From the NCBI GenBank assembly GCA_030066015.1, contig JASJCL010000049.1:1-40469 (forward strand): 40,469 nucleotides of DNA. The letters are read 5' to 3'. This document shows positions 1-7,532 of this stretch, piece after piece; positions within the stretch are counted from its first letter, which is position 1; every line of letters starts with the position of its first letter. This stretch comes from Desulfosarcinaceae bacterium. Lineage in GTDB: Bacteria > Desulfobacterota > Desulfobacteria > Desulfobacterales > Desulfosarcinaceae. The notes below the pieces were generated by a model. The model did no database searches and was not told the DNA's origin. It saw only the letters and a program-made list of their open reading frames with translations. The position numbers were made by a program, and so were the translations under genes.

Positions 1-29
1 GCTGGGGCCGCGCCGCGCGCGGCCCCAGC
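1..29 (-). terminator. Candidate terminator hairpin downstream of the ferritin gene
   Basis: Positions 1-12 and 18-29 are perfect inverted complements (12-bp GC-rich stem, 5-nt loop). The hairpin lies 56 bp past the ferritin stop on the minus strand, where a Rho-independent terminator is expected. Any T-run would fall left of position 1, outside the window, so the call cannot be completed. Confidence 0.45.
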
Positions 30-84
30 CGTCCATGGTGGTTTTCTGGAACCCTGCCGGCCAGTCGGCGTTTCAGCGCGCGTC

Positions 85-600
85 TCAGCCCTCTTCGGCG
101 CCGTTCTCACCGCCACCGCGCTTGCCCAACTCCCGGTCCAGCATGAAGAGCCCGCCCTGGGCCTCTCCCATCAGCTTGAGCTGTTCCAGGACGCCGCCCA
201 CGCTTTCCTCCTCCTCCACCTGCTCGGTCACGAACCACTGCAGGAAGATCTGGGTGGCGTGGTCCTTCTCCTGGAGGGCGACTTCCATGAGGTCGTTGAT
301 CAGGCCGGTAACCTTCTGTTCGTGGGCCAGCGTGTCCTCGAAGACCGCAAGGGGCGATGCCCACTCATTTGGCGGCGCGTCAATGGCGCCCAGTACGACG
401 CGCCCCCCGCGCTGGTTAACGAAGTCATAGAATTTCTGGGCGTGCTCGGTCTCTTCCACAGCCTGCGCATGCATCCACGCGGCGAAGCCGTCCAGGTTGA
501 TCGACTTGAAGTACGCGTTCATGGACATGTACATGTAGGCGGAATAGAGCTCGGCATTGATCTGATCGTTGAGCGCCTTGTTCATGGAATCTGAAAGCAT
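85..600 (-). CDS. ftnA: Bacterial non-haem ferritin
   Basis: A 171-aa ferritin that should assemble into a 24-mer cytoplasmic shell, oxidise Fe(II) at a di-iron centre and store it as a ferric core. The sequence shows the four-helix ferritin pattern: an N-terminal helix with the metal-site Glu (AELYSAYMYMS), then the EETEHAQKFYDFV segment with the ExxH ligands, and further Glu/Gln in the C-terminal helices (LQWFVTEQVEEEE). The length is typical of FtnA. There is no haem-binding Met context typical of bacterioferritin, but that is a weak discriminator. The C-terminus ends in a Gly/Glu-rich tail. It starts 6 bp after the desulfoferrodoxin stop, so the two are almost certainly co-transcribed. 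The pairing makes sense: superoxide reductase limits superoxide while ferritin removes Fenton-active iron. Confidence 0.93.
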   Translation of the reverse strand: MLSDSMNKALNDQINAELYSAYMYMSMNAYFKSINLDGFAAWMHAQAVEETEHAQKFYDFVNQRGGRVVLGAIDAPPNEWASPLAVFEDTLAHEQKVTGLINDLMEVALQEKDHATQIFLQWFVTEQVEEEESVGGVLEQLKLMGEAQGGLFMLDRELGKRGGGENGAEEG

Positions 601-606
601 GATCCG

Positions 607-981
607 TTACCCTTTCCAGAGCCCGTGCAGATTGCAGAACTCGCGTGCTGTAAGGTTGTCGCCCTCTATGGGAAAGAAGGCTTCCGGAGCTTCGCCGGGA
701 TTGAGGAATTGGCGATAGACCTTGCCGTCCACGATCAACTCGACGAACTCGATCCAATGTTTCTCCTCCATGGGGTGGGGCACATCGCCGACCTTTACCG
801 TCACCCCGCCGTCGACCTTTTCAATGACCGGAACGTGTTTCTCCTTGGCGGCGTCGACGGTATTTTCGTTGAACTTGATCATGTCCGCCCCACAGCAAAC
901 CAAGGTCCCGCCGCCCCCATGCAGAACTTCGACGATCGTGCCGCACGCCTCACACTTGTAGACTTCCAGTCTTTCTGCCAT
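607..981 (-). CDS. dfx: Desulfoferrodoxin (class I superoxide reductase)
   Basis: A 124-aa superoxide reductase that reduces superoxide to hydrogen peroxide without making oxygen, using electrons from rubredoxin-like donors; typical of anaerobes. The N-terminal desulforedoxin domain has the Fe(Cys)4 centre I ligands C10, C13, C29 and C30. The C-terminal domain has the complete centre II set: H49, H69, H75, C116 and H119, with the catalytic E47-K48 just before H49. All positions match the classical class I enzyme. The start is an ATG preceded by a GAGGAGAAGG ribosome-binding site. It lies directly upstream of ferritin. An upstream Fur/PerR-like AT-rich site near 1491-1510 and the nearby perR-like gene suggest peroxide or iron control; that link is inference. 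Confidence 0.96.
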   Translation of the reverse strand: MAERLEVYKCEACGTIVEVLHGGGGTLVCCGADMIKFNENTVDAAKEKHVPVIEKVDGGVTVKVGDVPHPMEEKHWIEFVELIVDGKVYRQFLNPGEAPEAFFPIEGDNLTAREFCNLHGLWKG

Positions 982-1146
982 GTTTTCCTTCTCCTCTCTT
1001 GTCCGGATTCTTTGCGGATGGAACTGCCTTCGGTCAACGTTTTTGACGGGGCGGCCGGCCCGCCGGCGTAACAGGCCGCCACCAGCAGTACGAAATGGGA
1101 TCGGGGGCGGGCACAGGTTGGGAAGCTGCCCGGCGGATCGGGACGG

Positions 1147-1350
1147 CTATTGCTCCCATTGCCCTTTGGCCATGTGCTTGGCCCGCTCCACTTCGGCGAG
1201 CCGTTTGAGTTTATAGGCCGAATCCCTGAGAACGCCGTAGAGGATGCCACAGTCGATATCTTCCCGGTCGATATCGCCTTGATCGGCCAGCTTTAACATC
1301 TCATCGACCAGTCGAAGGGTGCTTTGGATGTTGCGATCACAAGGCTTCAC
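1147..1350 (-). CDS. Small conserved-looking hypothetical protein (67 aa)
   Basis: I do not recognise a named family. The protein is 67 aa, charged, with no signal peptide or membrane segment, and probably two or three helices. It begins MKPCDRNIQSTLRLVDEML and contains an acidic stretch (DREDIDCG) followed by a basic helix (RDSAYKLKRLAEVERAKH). The start is GTG with a GGAGAGAG motif about 11 bases upstream. It sits 165 bp upstream of dfx on the same strand and may be the first gene of the dfx-ferritin transcript, which would tie it to oxidative stress. Two cysteines (C4 and the one in DCGILYG) are not arranged as a metal site. It is very probably a real gene because the reading frame, start site and operon position agree. 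Confidence 0.6.
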   Translation of the reverse strand: MKPCDRNIQSTLRLVDEMLKLADQGDIDREDIDCGILYGVLRDSAYKLKRLAEVERAKHMAKGQWEQ

Positions 1351-1932
1351 GGGTTGCAGCTCTCTCCTGTTGATCGGTGGGCGTACGGTATGGGCGTCGC
1401 TTCGCCCATACGGTGATGCCCAATACCTCTAACAAGTTGTGTGCCACGACCGAGCCGATTTGCAGCGGTGGACGGTTGAGAGTTGCAACGTAATGAAAAT
1501 ATTCATATTACAGATGCTGAGCGGCGCTGAATGTTGGTTGCATCGCGAAAATGCCGGCCCCCGACATCCCCCATATACAGACCCACCCACACCCGAAACA
1601 AATAAGTAAGATGCCACAATTTATGGGAATAATTGCAAGCGTCTCGTCTCACGAAGGGGCTGAGACAATATTGTCTCATGGACGCTCAGGCCGTTGGCCA
1701 TTCAGGGCACGGACCGGAACTCTCCGGTGGGCAGATCTCTGATATTTTCAATGAAACTGGGGTGGTTTGTCAATGGTAGAGGTGGTGCGGCGTCGGAGGC
1801 CAATGGTGGCATGTTGCTTGCTCCTTGAATCAGCATTACCATTGTAAAACGACACTTACGTCGTCGGTCGAGACGATGGCTTCGCGCCGGCGGCAACCCA
1901 TGACGCGAAGGCAAACCGAGGAGCTTACAGTG
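1351..1932. other. Divergent intergenic region with several operator-like elements
   Basis: No gene is supported here (582 bp between a minus-strand and a plus-strand gene). It holds a 9-bp-stem hairpin at 1388-1411 in the presumed leader of the 67-aa gene. At 1491-1510 there is an AT-rich imperfect palindrome (ATGAA-AATA-TTCAT core) resembling a Fur/PerR box. A perfect 18-bp palindrome at 1661-1678 is listed separately. The AT-rich stretch 1491-1630 is the likely promoter zone for both directions. Confidence 0.5.
1661..1678. promoter_or_regulatory. Perfect 18-bp palindrome, candidate operator
   Basis: TGAGACAATATTGTCTCA reads identically on both strands with no spacer. A second GTCTC occurs 20-30 bp upstream (gtctcgtctc at 1641-1650). 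Such a palindrome in a divergent intergenic region is a good candidate binding site for a dimeric regulator, unknown here. It lies about 255 bp upstream of the DVU0772-like gene. Confidence 0.5.
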
Positions 1933-2292
1933 ATGATGAATTTGGATCAGATAAAAGGCAATGTCGACCTGCTCAACGAGATCGATTGGGAGATGACCCC
2001 GGAAGAAGCGGTACGTCTCTATTTGGAGTGGGGAAACAACTGGGCCAGCGGCAATTACGTCATTCGTTCCAAGAGCGACGAGGCGCATTACTTTGTCGTC
2101 AACACCTGGAAGGGCAAGCCGGTGATCTATCTCGTGCGCCGCAACAGCGAAGACGCCAAGGAGATCGCCCGGATTCGAATTCCCGACGAGCTGGCCCGCC
2201 GTTACATGGCGGAAAACGGGAATCTCAAAGGGGTTTACGCCATCGAGGGCGAGGTCAAGCGCTGGCTCAGAAGAGAGTTGCTGGACGCATAA
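1933..2292 (+). CDS. DVU0772-like protein of sulfate reducers (119 aa)
   Basis: The protein from MMNLDQIKGN resembles the DVU0772 family, a soluble protein of unknown function that I recall as typical of sulfate reducers and responsive to many stresses. Recognisable family-like segments are LYLEWGNNW near residue 30, then RSKSDEAHYFVVNTW and VIYLVRRNSEDAKEIA, and a C-terminal WLRREL. I chose the ATG at 1933 because GAGGAG at 1918-1923 gives 9-base spacing; an in-frame start at 1825 would add 36 residues of unlike, basic sequence. There is no signal peptide or membrane segment. It is a single gene between a long regulatory region and the perR 3' side. The family assignment is from memory of sequence character, so moderate confidence; that it is a gene is secure. 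Confidence 0.7.
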   Translation: MMNLDQIKGNVDLLNEIDWEMTPEEAVRLYLEWGNNWASGNYVIRSKSDEAHYFVVNTWKGKPVIYLVRRNSEDAKEIARIRIPDELARRYMAENGNLKGVYAIEGEVKRWLRRELLDA

Positions 2293-2400
2293 GGGCGCGA
2301 TCACCTGTCGCTGATCATCACAGCGGCACCAATCAGCCACCCCTAGCTGCGGCATGGGGGACGTGATGTTTCAGCCCGTCGGTCAGCTCCCCGGCGGGTC

Positions 2401-2481
2401 GCTCACCCGCTTGTCGAGGTCGCTCACCCGCTTGTCGAGGTCGCTCATCCGCTTGTCGAGGTCGCTCACCCGCTTGTCGAG
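2401..2481. repeat. Tandem 21-bp repeat (four units) encoding a heptad pattern on the minus strand
   Basis: Units start at 2401, 2422, 2443 and 2464 (the last slightly truncated), differing by one base (Met for Val codon in unit 3). On the minus strand one frame reads repeated LDKRVSD, a coiled-coil-like heptad. The perR gene ends inside the last unit in a different frame, in which every unit carries a TGA stop. No start or upstream domain supports an intact heptad-repeat gene, so this looks like a remnant. Confidence 0.85.
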
Positions 2482-2939
2482 TCCCGCAGATGCTCGCGGA
2501 TCTTGCGATCGAATTGGGATCCCGCTTGAGGCGACATGGCATCCACCTCGTCGGCGCACTGGGGGCACATGCCGGTGAACTCGAGGCGATGGCCAATAAT
2601 CGTATACACCGTCGACCCGTAGAGTTCATTTTCCAGTTGATTCAAGGGGGCGATGGGGGCGTCGTCCACACGCCCGCACTGAATACAGCGGATATGGTAG
2701 TGCTTGGCGGGGATACCGTCAAAGCGGCGGATGCTGCCGCTCAATTCGAGGGTTTGAATTTCACCGAGTTCGGTGAGGATCTCCAGATTGCGGTAGACGG
2801 TCCCCAGGCTGATGCGCGGCAGGTGAGCACGCACGCGCTCATACAATTCGTCGGCACTGGGATGGTTGTTAAACCGCCGCAGCTCTTCGAGGATCACCTT
2901 GCGTTGACGCGTCATCCTCATCTTGGGTGTTTTTGACAC
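2466..2939 (-). CDS. perR: Fur-family repressor, PerR-like
   Basis: A 157-aa Fur-superfamily DNA-binding repressor. The N-terminal winged helix covers about residues 8-75 (MTRQRKVILEEL, then the recognition helix SLGTVYRNLEIL). The C-terminal dimerisation domain has the structural zinc site C85-x2-C88 and C125-x2-C128. Regulatory-metal ligands fit PerR: H26, D74, H80, H82 and D93. An Asp at position 74 (RRFDG) rather than Glu is the usual hint for peroxide-sensing PerR over Fur, so I favour PerR. The start is GTG at 2939 with GGGAAG upstream. The C-terminus runs into the 21-bp repeat array and ends DSTSG, so the last residues may have been altered by repeat expansion. Neighbouring dfx and ferritin are plausible targets. 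Confidence 0.85.
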   Translation of the reverse strand: MSKTPKMRMTRQRKVILEELRRFNNHPSADELYERVRAHLPRISLGTVYRNLEILTELGEIQTLELSGSIRRFDGIPAKHYHIRCIQCGRVDDAPIAPLNQLENELYGSTVYTIIGHRLEFTGMCPQCADEVDAMSPQAGSQFDRKIREHLRDSTSG

Positions 2940-3134
2940 GACTGATCTTCCCTTCTCACCCCACGGGGCACGTCAATCCGCCTCCTATCTGATATCTTCT
3001 CTCCAACACGAACAGCGGTCCTCCGCGTCCAGCGGTCCTCCGCGTGGTCTGATACGCGGCCATACCTGCAACCGCGGCGCGACGAGGGGATGCGTACCGA
3101 AGGCTGGCCGCAGTTTCGGCGGGGCGCTGTGTCC

Positions 3135-4313
3135 TCAGCGATCATCCATGGGGACAAAAGAACATTCGTCCGGTCCGCAGTAGTCGCCCACGTACTCGGA
3201 CTCCGGTCGGTACAGCATGGGTTTGGGCGCCGCATCGGCGTACTGCTCCTCCAGGACGTGGGTCACCCAGCCTGCGACGCGCGAAATGGCGAAGATTGGT
3301 GAAAACAGGTCGGTGGGGATCCCCATGGCGTAGTAGAGCGAGGCGCTGTAAAAGTCGACATTCACGTAGATATCGGTGCCCTTGCGGGCCTTGAAGGCCG
3401 CTTTACCCCTCTCCTCCAGTATCCGCGAGATTTCGTACCACTTGGTCTCGCCGGACAACTCGCCCATGCGGCGACTCATGGGGCGCAGGATGTGGGCACG
3501 CGGATCGTCGGTCTTATAGACGGCGTGTCCCAGGCCCATGATTTTGCGGCCCTCATCTAAGACCTGATTGACATAGCCCTCCGCCTTCTCCGGCTCACCG
3601 ATGGCCAACAGCATCTCCATAACCCGCACATTGGCACCACCGTGCAACTCGCCGCTGAGCGAGCCGATGCCGGCGGAGATCGCGGCATAGATGTGGGCCC
3701 GGGTAGACGCCACCTCGCGGGCCGCGAAGGTGGAGGCGTTGAAACTGTGCTCGGCGTGCAGTACCAGGCAGATGTCGAAGAACCGGGCCACCTCCTCGCT
3801 GGGGCGGTCGCCCGTCATCATGTAGAGGAAATTCGCCGCCATGCCGAGGTCGGGATCGGGGGTCACGGGCGCCTTGCCACTGCGGATGCGTTCCCAGGCG
3901 GCCAACACCGTGGTCAGTTTGGCGATCAGACGCAGGCCCATGCGTTCGGTGGCGTCGCGGCTCTGTTCGCGGATCTCCGGGTCATATTGGGCCAGGATGG
4001 CGGCGGTCGCCTGCATAACGTCCATGGGAAGGGCGTTGGCGGGAAAGGTCTGCATCGCCTGTATGACGCCCTCCGGAACAGGCATGTTTGCGACCAATTG
4101 CTGCTTCAGCTGACCCAGCTCCGCCGTCGATGGCAATCTTTCGTACAACAGGAGGTAGACCACCTCTTCGAAACTGGCACTTTCCGCCAGGTCCTGCACC
4201 AGGTAGCCACGGTAGATGAGTTTGCCCTCCTCGCCGCGAACGTCGCTGACTTTGGTGCTGGCGATGGTGACGCCGCGCAGGCCGGTGTTCAAGATCGGTT
4301 TGCACTCCTCCAT
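3135..4313 (-). CDS. gltA: Citrate synthase (citrate/2-methylcitrate synthase family)
   Basis: A 392-aa enzyme condensing acetyl-CoA with oxaloacetate to citrate in the cytoplasm. The catalytic motifs are present: the LHAEHSFNAST region, SGELHGGANVRVMEM with the first catalytic His, MGLGHAVYKTDDPRA with the second, and NVDFYSASLYYAMGIP with the catalytic Asp. The length matches the short type I (dimeric) citrate synthases rather than the longer NADH-regulated hexamer. I chose ATG 4313 (MEECKPIL) because AGGAAAGGAAG lies just upstream; a start at 4343 would add ten unlikely residues. A methylcitrate synthase role cannot be excluded from sequence, but no prpB/prpD genes are near. In sulfate reducers with cooS it may serve biosynthesis of glutamate rather than a complete oxidative cycle (inference). 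Confidence 0.93.
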   Translation of the reverse strand: MEECKPILNTGLRGVTIASTKVSDVRGEEGKLIYRGYLVQDLAESASFEEVVYLLLYERLPSTAELGQLKQQLVANMPVPEGVIQAMQTFPANALPMDVMQATAAILAQYDPEIREQSRDATERMGLRLIAKLTTVLAAWERIRSGKAPVTPDPDLGMAANFLYMMTGDRPSEEVARFFDICLVLHAEHSFNASTFAAREVASTRAHIYAAISAGIGSLSGELHGGANVRVMEMLLAIGEPEKAEGYVNQVLDEGRKIMGLGHAVYKTDDPRAHILRPMSRRMGELSGETKWYEISRILEERGKAAFKARKGTDIYVNVDFYSASLYYAMGIPTDLFSPIFAISRVAGWVTHVLEEQYADAAPKPMLYRPESEYVGDYCGPDECSFVPMDDR

Positions 4314-4374
4314 TTTGTCTTCCTTTCCTGCTGCTGGGGTCATCTCTGCGGTTAGCGGCTGTTGACGATCCGCC

Positions 4375-4587
4375 CTACAGCGTTATCCACATCTCGGCTT
4401 CGTTACCGCAGTGACTGCAGGTAGCCGTCCCCTTCACCTTTTGGCCGGTCTCAGTGGGCGGCGCGGACACGGGGGCCGATTCGGCGGTGTCGGTCGTCGT
4501 ATCCGCCAACTTGCAAGCTACTTCCATTTCAGCTTCATTTCCGCAATTGGTACAGGAGCACACTTGCGTTCTGGTAATCGTCGCCAT
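4375..4587 (-). CDS. Small duplicated zinc-knuckle protein (70 aa)
   Basis: I do not recognise a named family. The 70-aa protein consists of two copies of a CxxCGNEAEM motif: CTNCGNEAEMEV near residues 12-23 and CSHCGNEAEMWI near 57-68. They are separated by a Thr/Pro/Ser-rich linker. An extra CSC at residues 10-12 and C25 may contribute ligands. The arrangement suggests one zinc (or Fe) site made of two Cys pairs, a minimal zinc ribbon. The ATG at 4587 follows GGAAGGCGGAAG. It is 61 bp upstream of citrate synthase on the opposite side of its RBS, same strand, so it precedes gltA in the transcript direction. Function unknown; a cysteine-rich metal or redox adaptor is a guess only. Confidence 0.6.
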   Translation of the reverse strand: MATITRTQVCSCTNCGNEAEMEVACKLADTTTDTAESAPVSAPPTETGQKVKGTATCSHCGNEAEMWITL

Positions 4588-4998
4588 GCTTCCGCCTTCC
4601 TGGTCGCTGCAGTCCCCTTCGTCGCCGGCCGACGCAACTGCGATCGCACCCGTCGGGGGCAGGACCGATGTTGAGGAACCGAGTCGTTTGAAATTCCCAA
4701 AAAGAGCGCTTTACAGGCATGCGGCCGGCACGTAACATGAAGCACGATGCGCCACATTTTCGTGCCAACCCGCGTCGATCGTAGGTCCTGTGAAATGGCG
4801 CGTCAGCCGTCGGATTTCAGCGCCCAGCGCCTGTGCCTATTAAGAATGATTATCATGTTTATATTGAAATGCAAACACAAATGGTGATAGACATTACGGG
4901 TTTAACCTCTCCTTCACCGGCTAACCGTTCACCGCACCGATACCGGTGCCGTGTCGCTTTGAAAGCCCCACGCCAATCCACAGCTGATCAATCATCAT
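4588..4998. other. Divergent intergenic region upstream of nqrA
   Basis: No gene is supported in these 411 bp. It holds the Fur-box-like site at 4846-4856 within the AT-rich stretch 4837-4900, which is the likely nqr promoter zone. I see no convincing ribosome-binding site ahead of nqrA. Nothing else is recognisable. Confidence 0.5.
4844..4862. promoter_or_regulatory. Fur-box-like site upstream of the nqr operon
   Basis: The core ATGATTATCAT (4846-4856) is a perfect 5-1-5 inverted repeat and matches the centre of the classical Fur box (GATAATGATAATCATTATC) at most positions. It lies about 140 bp upstream of nqrA in AT-rich DNA. Binding by Fur is inference. Confidence 0.5.
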
Positions 4999-6345
4999 AT
5001 GCAAGCATTACATCTTAAAACCGGATTGGATCTGCCCTTGCAAGGTGTCCCCGAGGCGGATCGCGAGACCTTGTCACCGCCCGCCAGGGTCGCTCTTTCG
5101 CCGGCACGGATCCCCTTCATCAAACCGCGCCTCAAAGTTGGTATTGGGGATCGGGTCGCCATCGGCAGCCCGCTGTGCGAAGATAAATCGGATCCCCGCC
5201 TGCGGTTCTGCGCCCCCGGCAGCGGCGAGGTCGTCAATATTCGCTATGGTCCCCGTCGCGTGATCGAGGCCATTGTCATCGAGTTGGACGCAGATGAGGC
5301 GGCGGTCGACTTCGGTGCCCGCTCTCATGAACAGATCGCCGAAATGGGGCGCGACGCCCTCGTGACCCACCTCCTCGCGGGCGGTCTCTGGCCCCTGATC
5401 AAGTCCTTGCCCTTTCGCACCATCGCATCACCGGAGGAGACACCACCGGCCATTTACGTTGGCCTCGGCGGTTTGGAACCCTTCCAGGCGCGGCCCGAGG
5501 TCTATCTCCAGGACAAGCTGGACCGCTTTAAGCTGGGGATGCGCCTGCTCGAGCAGTTGGCGCCGGAGGTCCGTTTGGGCCTCCCGATGGAAAGAGGGGA
5601 AACCCTCACGGCACTGGCCGATCTGGCCGATTTCGAGTTCCGGGGACCCTATCCCAGCGACGACCCGGGCGTGCACCTTTTTCACCTGAAACGGGCGCCT
5701 GCGGAGAATCGCAGCTGGTTTATCCACGGCCAGGATCTCCTCCTGCTGGCCGAATTCTGGCGGACGGGGCGCTACCCCATCCAGCGCCTGGTGGCCCTGG
5801 GCGGGGATCGGGTGCGGCGTCCACTCTATCTCGACACTCGGGTGGGCGTCCCCCTATCGCATCTGGTGAAGGGCCGCCTGCGCTCGCAAGGCGAAGTGCG
5901 CTACGTGGTGGGGGGGGTGCTGACCGGTTACCGCGACAGGGCTGACGGCTTTCTCGGATGGGAGCAGACCGCCGTGACCGTTCTGCCCGCCGGCAAAGAG
6001 AAGGAGTTTCTCGGGTTTGTGCGTCCGGGGATGCACAAACACAGCTTTTCGCGCAGTTTTCTTTCGGCCTTGCGGGTAGCGCCCCTTTCCATGAATTGCA
6101 ATCTGCACGGCGAGGTGCGCCCCTGTGTGGCCTGCAGTAATTGCGCACGGGTCTGCCCTGTTGGTATCCTGCCCCAGCTGACCTTCAAAAGCGCCCTGGC
6201 CGGTGAGGTGGAGGAGTCGCTGGCCCATGGCCTGCTGGACTGTGTGGAGTGCGGACTGTGCACCTATGTCTGTCCCTCCAAAATTGAATTGAGCCGGTTT
6301 CTCACCGCGGCCAAACGGACGTACCACAAGGAACAGACCGCCTGA
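4999..6345 (+). CDS. nqrA: Na+-NQR subunit A with two complete 4Fe-4S motifs
   Basis: A 448-aa peripheral cytoplasmic subunit of Na+-translocating NADH:quinone oxidoreductase, associated with quinone binding. The N-terminus (KTGLDLPLQGVP, then PRLKVGIGDRVAIG and RRVIEAIVIEL) is typical NqrA, with the RnfC-like barrel-sandwich fold. Unusually, the C-terminus carries C376-x2-C379-x2-C382-x3-C386-P and C415-x2-C418-x2-C421-x3-C425-P. These are full ferredoxin-type ligand sets, as in RnfC. Vibrio-type NqrA keeps only a relic of the second (CTxVCPGK). So this subunit probably binds two 4Fe-4S clusters. The neighbours are nqrB-F in canonical order, which excludes an rnf operon. The start ATG has no clear Shine-Dalgarno sequence. 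The stop overlaps the nqrB start by one base (TGATG). Confidence 0.93.
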   Translation: MQALHLKTGLDLPLQGVPEADRETLSPPARVALSPARIPFIKPRLKVGIGDRVAIGSPLCEDKSDPRLRFCAPGSGEVVNIRYGPRRVIEAIVIELDADEAAVDFGARSHEQIAEMGRDALVTHLLAGGLWPLIKSLPFRTIASPEETPPAIYVGLGGLEPFQARPEVYLQDKLDRFKLGMRLLEQLAPEVRLGLPMERGETLTALADLADFEFRGPYPSDDPGVHLFHLKRAPAENRSWFIHGQDLLLLAEFWRTGRYPIQRLVALGGDRVRRPLYLDTRVGVPLSHLVKGRLRSQGEVRYVVGGVLTGYRDRADGFLGWEQTAVTVLPAGKEKEFLGFVRPGMHKHSFSRSFLSALRVAPLSMNCNLHGEVRPCVACSNCARVCPVGILPQLTFKSALAGEVEESLAHGLLDCVECGLCTYVCPSKIELSRFLTAAKRTYHKEQTA

Positions 6346-7532
6346 TGCAGCTCCTGAAGCGATTCTTCGACGGGCAACGCCCCCATTTCGAACCCGGCGG
6401 CCGCCTCGCCCGGTATCTGCCGCTCTTCGATGCCATCGAGACGGTCTTCTTCACACCGGCACAGACGACGTCCGGCGGCCCCCATGTGCGGGACAATCTG
6501 GATGTAAAACGGTTCATGACCCTGGTCATCGTCATGCTCCTGCCCCACCTTTTTTTCGGGATATACAACACCGGCTATCAGGCCCTCTTGGCCTACGGCC
6601 GCGAGCCCCAACTGCTGGCATCGCTCCTGATCGGTCTCCTCCATGTCCTGCCCATGGTGTTGGTGACCTACGCGGTGGGGTTTTTCTGGGAGGTCCTTTT
6701 CGCCGTCATCCGCGGCCATGGTATGAGTGAAGGGCTCTTTGTTTCCTGCATGCTCTTCCCCTTGACCCTGCCGCCCACCACACCCCTCTGGCAGGTGGCC
6801 ATCGGCATCAGCTTCGGCATCGTCATCGGCAAGGAGATCTTCGGGGGAACGGGGCGCAACTTCCTCAATCCGGCGCTGACCGGGCGCGCGTTTCTATTCT
6901 TCGCCTTTCCGGTGCGCATGTCGGGGGATGCCGTCTGGACGGCGACCCGCGTCGCTGGGGAGAATGCCGTGGACGCCGTTACCGCGGCAACCCCCTTGGC
7001 GGTGGCCGCGCTGACACCCGCGAACACCGGCCCCATCGAAGCGGCCCTTGATTCGGCCGGCTACGGCTTCTGGGACCTGTTTTGGGGCCTTTATCCGGGC
7101 AGTATCGGCGGCACCGCCGCCTGGCTCTGCCTGATCGGCGTCACGGCCCTGTGTCTCATGGGGATCGCCAACTACCGCATCGTTCTGGGCGGGGTGTTGG
7201 GCATCCTGGCCACCGGCTATCTTTTCAACGCCCTGGCCACCGATGGCGGCAACCCCTGGCTGGGCCTGAGCCCCTTTTACCATCTCGTCATGGGCGGCTA
7301 CGCCTTCGCGCTGGCCTATATGGCCACCGAACCGGTCAGCGGGCCGGACATGGATGCCGCGCGCTGGGTCTACGGCTTCCTCATCGGTGCCTTGACCCTG
7401 CTGATCCGGGTTTTCAATCCCGCGTTTCCCGAAGGGGCCATGTTGGCGGTGCTGTTCATGAACCTGTTTGCGCCCCTCATGGACCATGTGGTGGTTCAGA
7501 TGCGATTGCGCAAGAGGATGGTCAATGTCTGA
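6345..7532 (+). CDS. nqrB: Na+-NQR subunit B, membrane flavoprotein
   Basis: A 395-aa integral membrane subunit carrying covalent FMN and riboflavin, central to the Na+ pathway and quinone reduction. Diagnostic segments are LFDAIETVFFTPAQTTSGGPHVRD near residue 26-50, DVKRFMTLVIVMLLPHLFFGIYNTGYQ, and GKEIFGGTGRNFLNPALTGRAF. The FMN attachment motif is VTAATPL with Thr216 as the predicted phosphoester site. About ten hydrophobic segments follow through to LFMNLFAPLMDHVV. It is translationally coupled at both ends: a 1-base overlap with nqrA and an 8-base overlap with nqrC. Length and motifs are complete. Confidence 0.95.
   Translation: MQLLKRFFDGQRPHFEPGGRLARYLPLFDAIETVFFTPAQTTSGGPHVRDNLDVKRFMTLVIVMLLPHLFFGIYNTGYQALLAYGREPQLLASLLIGLLHVLPMVLVTYAVGFFWEVLFAVIRGHGMSEGLFVSCMLFPLTLPPTTPLWQVAIGISFGIVIGKEIFGGTGRNFLNPALTGRAFLFFAFPVRMSGDAVWTATRVAGENAVDAVTAATPLAVAALTPANTGPIEAALDSAGYGFWDLFWGLYPGSIGGTAAWLCLIGVTALCLMGIANYRIVLGGVLGILATGYLFNALATDGGNPWLGLSPFYHLVMGGYAFALAYMATEPVSGPDMDAARWVYGFLIGALTLLIRVFNPAFPEGAMLAVLFMNLFAPLMDHVVVQMRLRKRMVNV

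Noticed and set aside
2354-2578. Small plus-strand frames over the 21-bp repeats
   Set aside because: Repeat-derived SLTRLSR reading with no ribosome-binding site; the repeat itself explains them.
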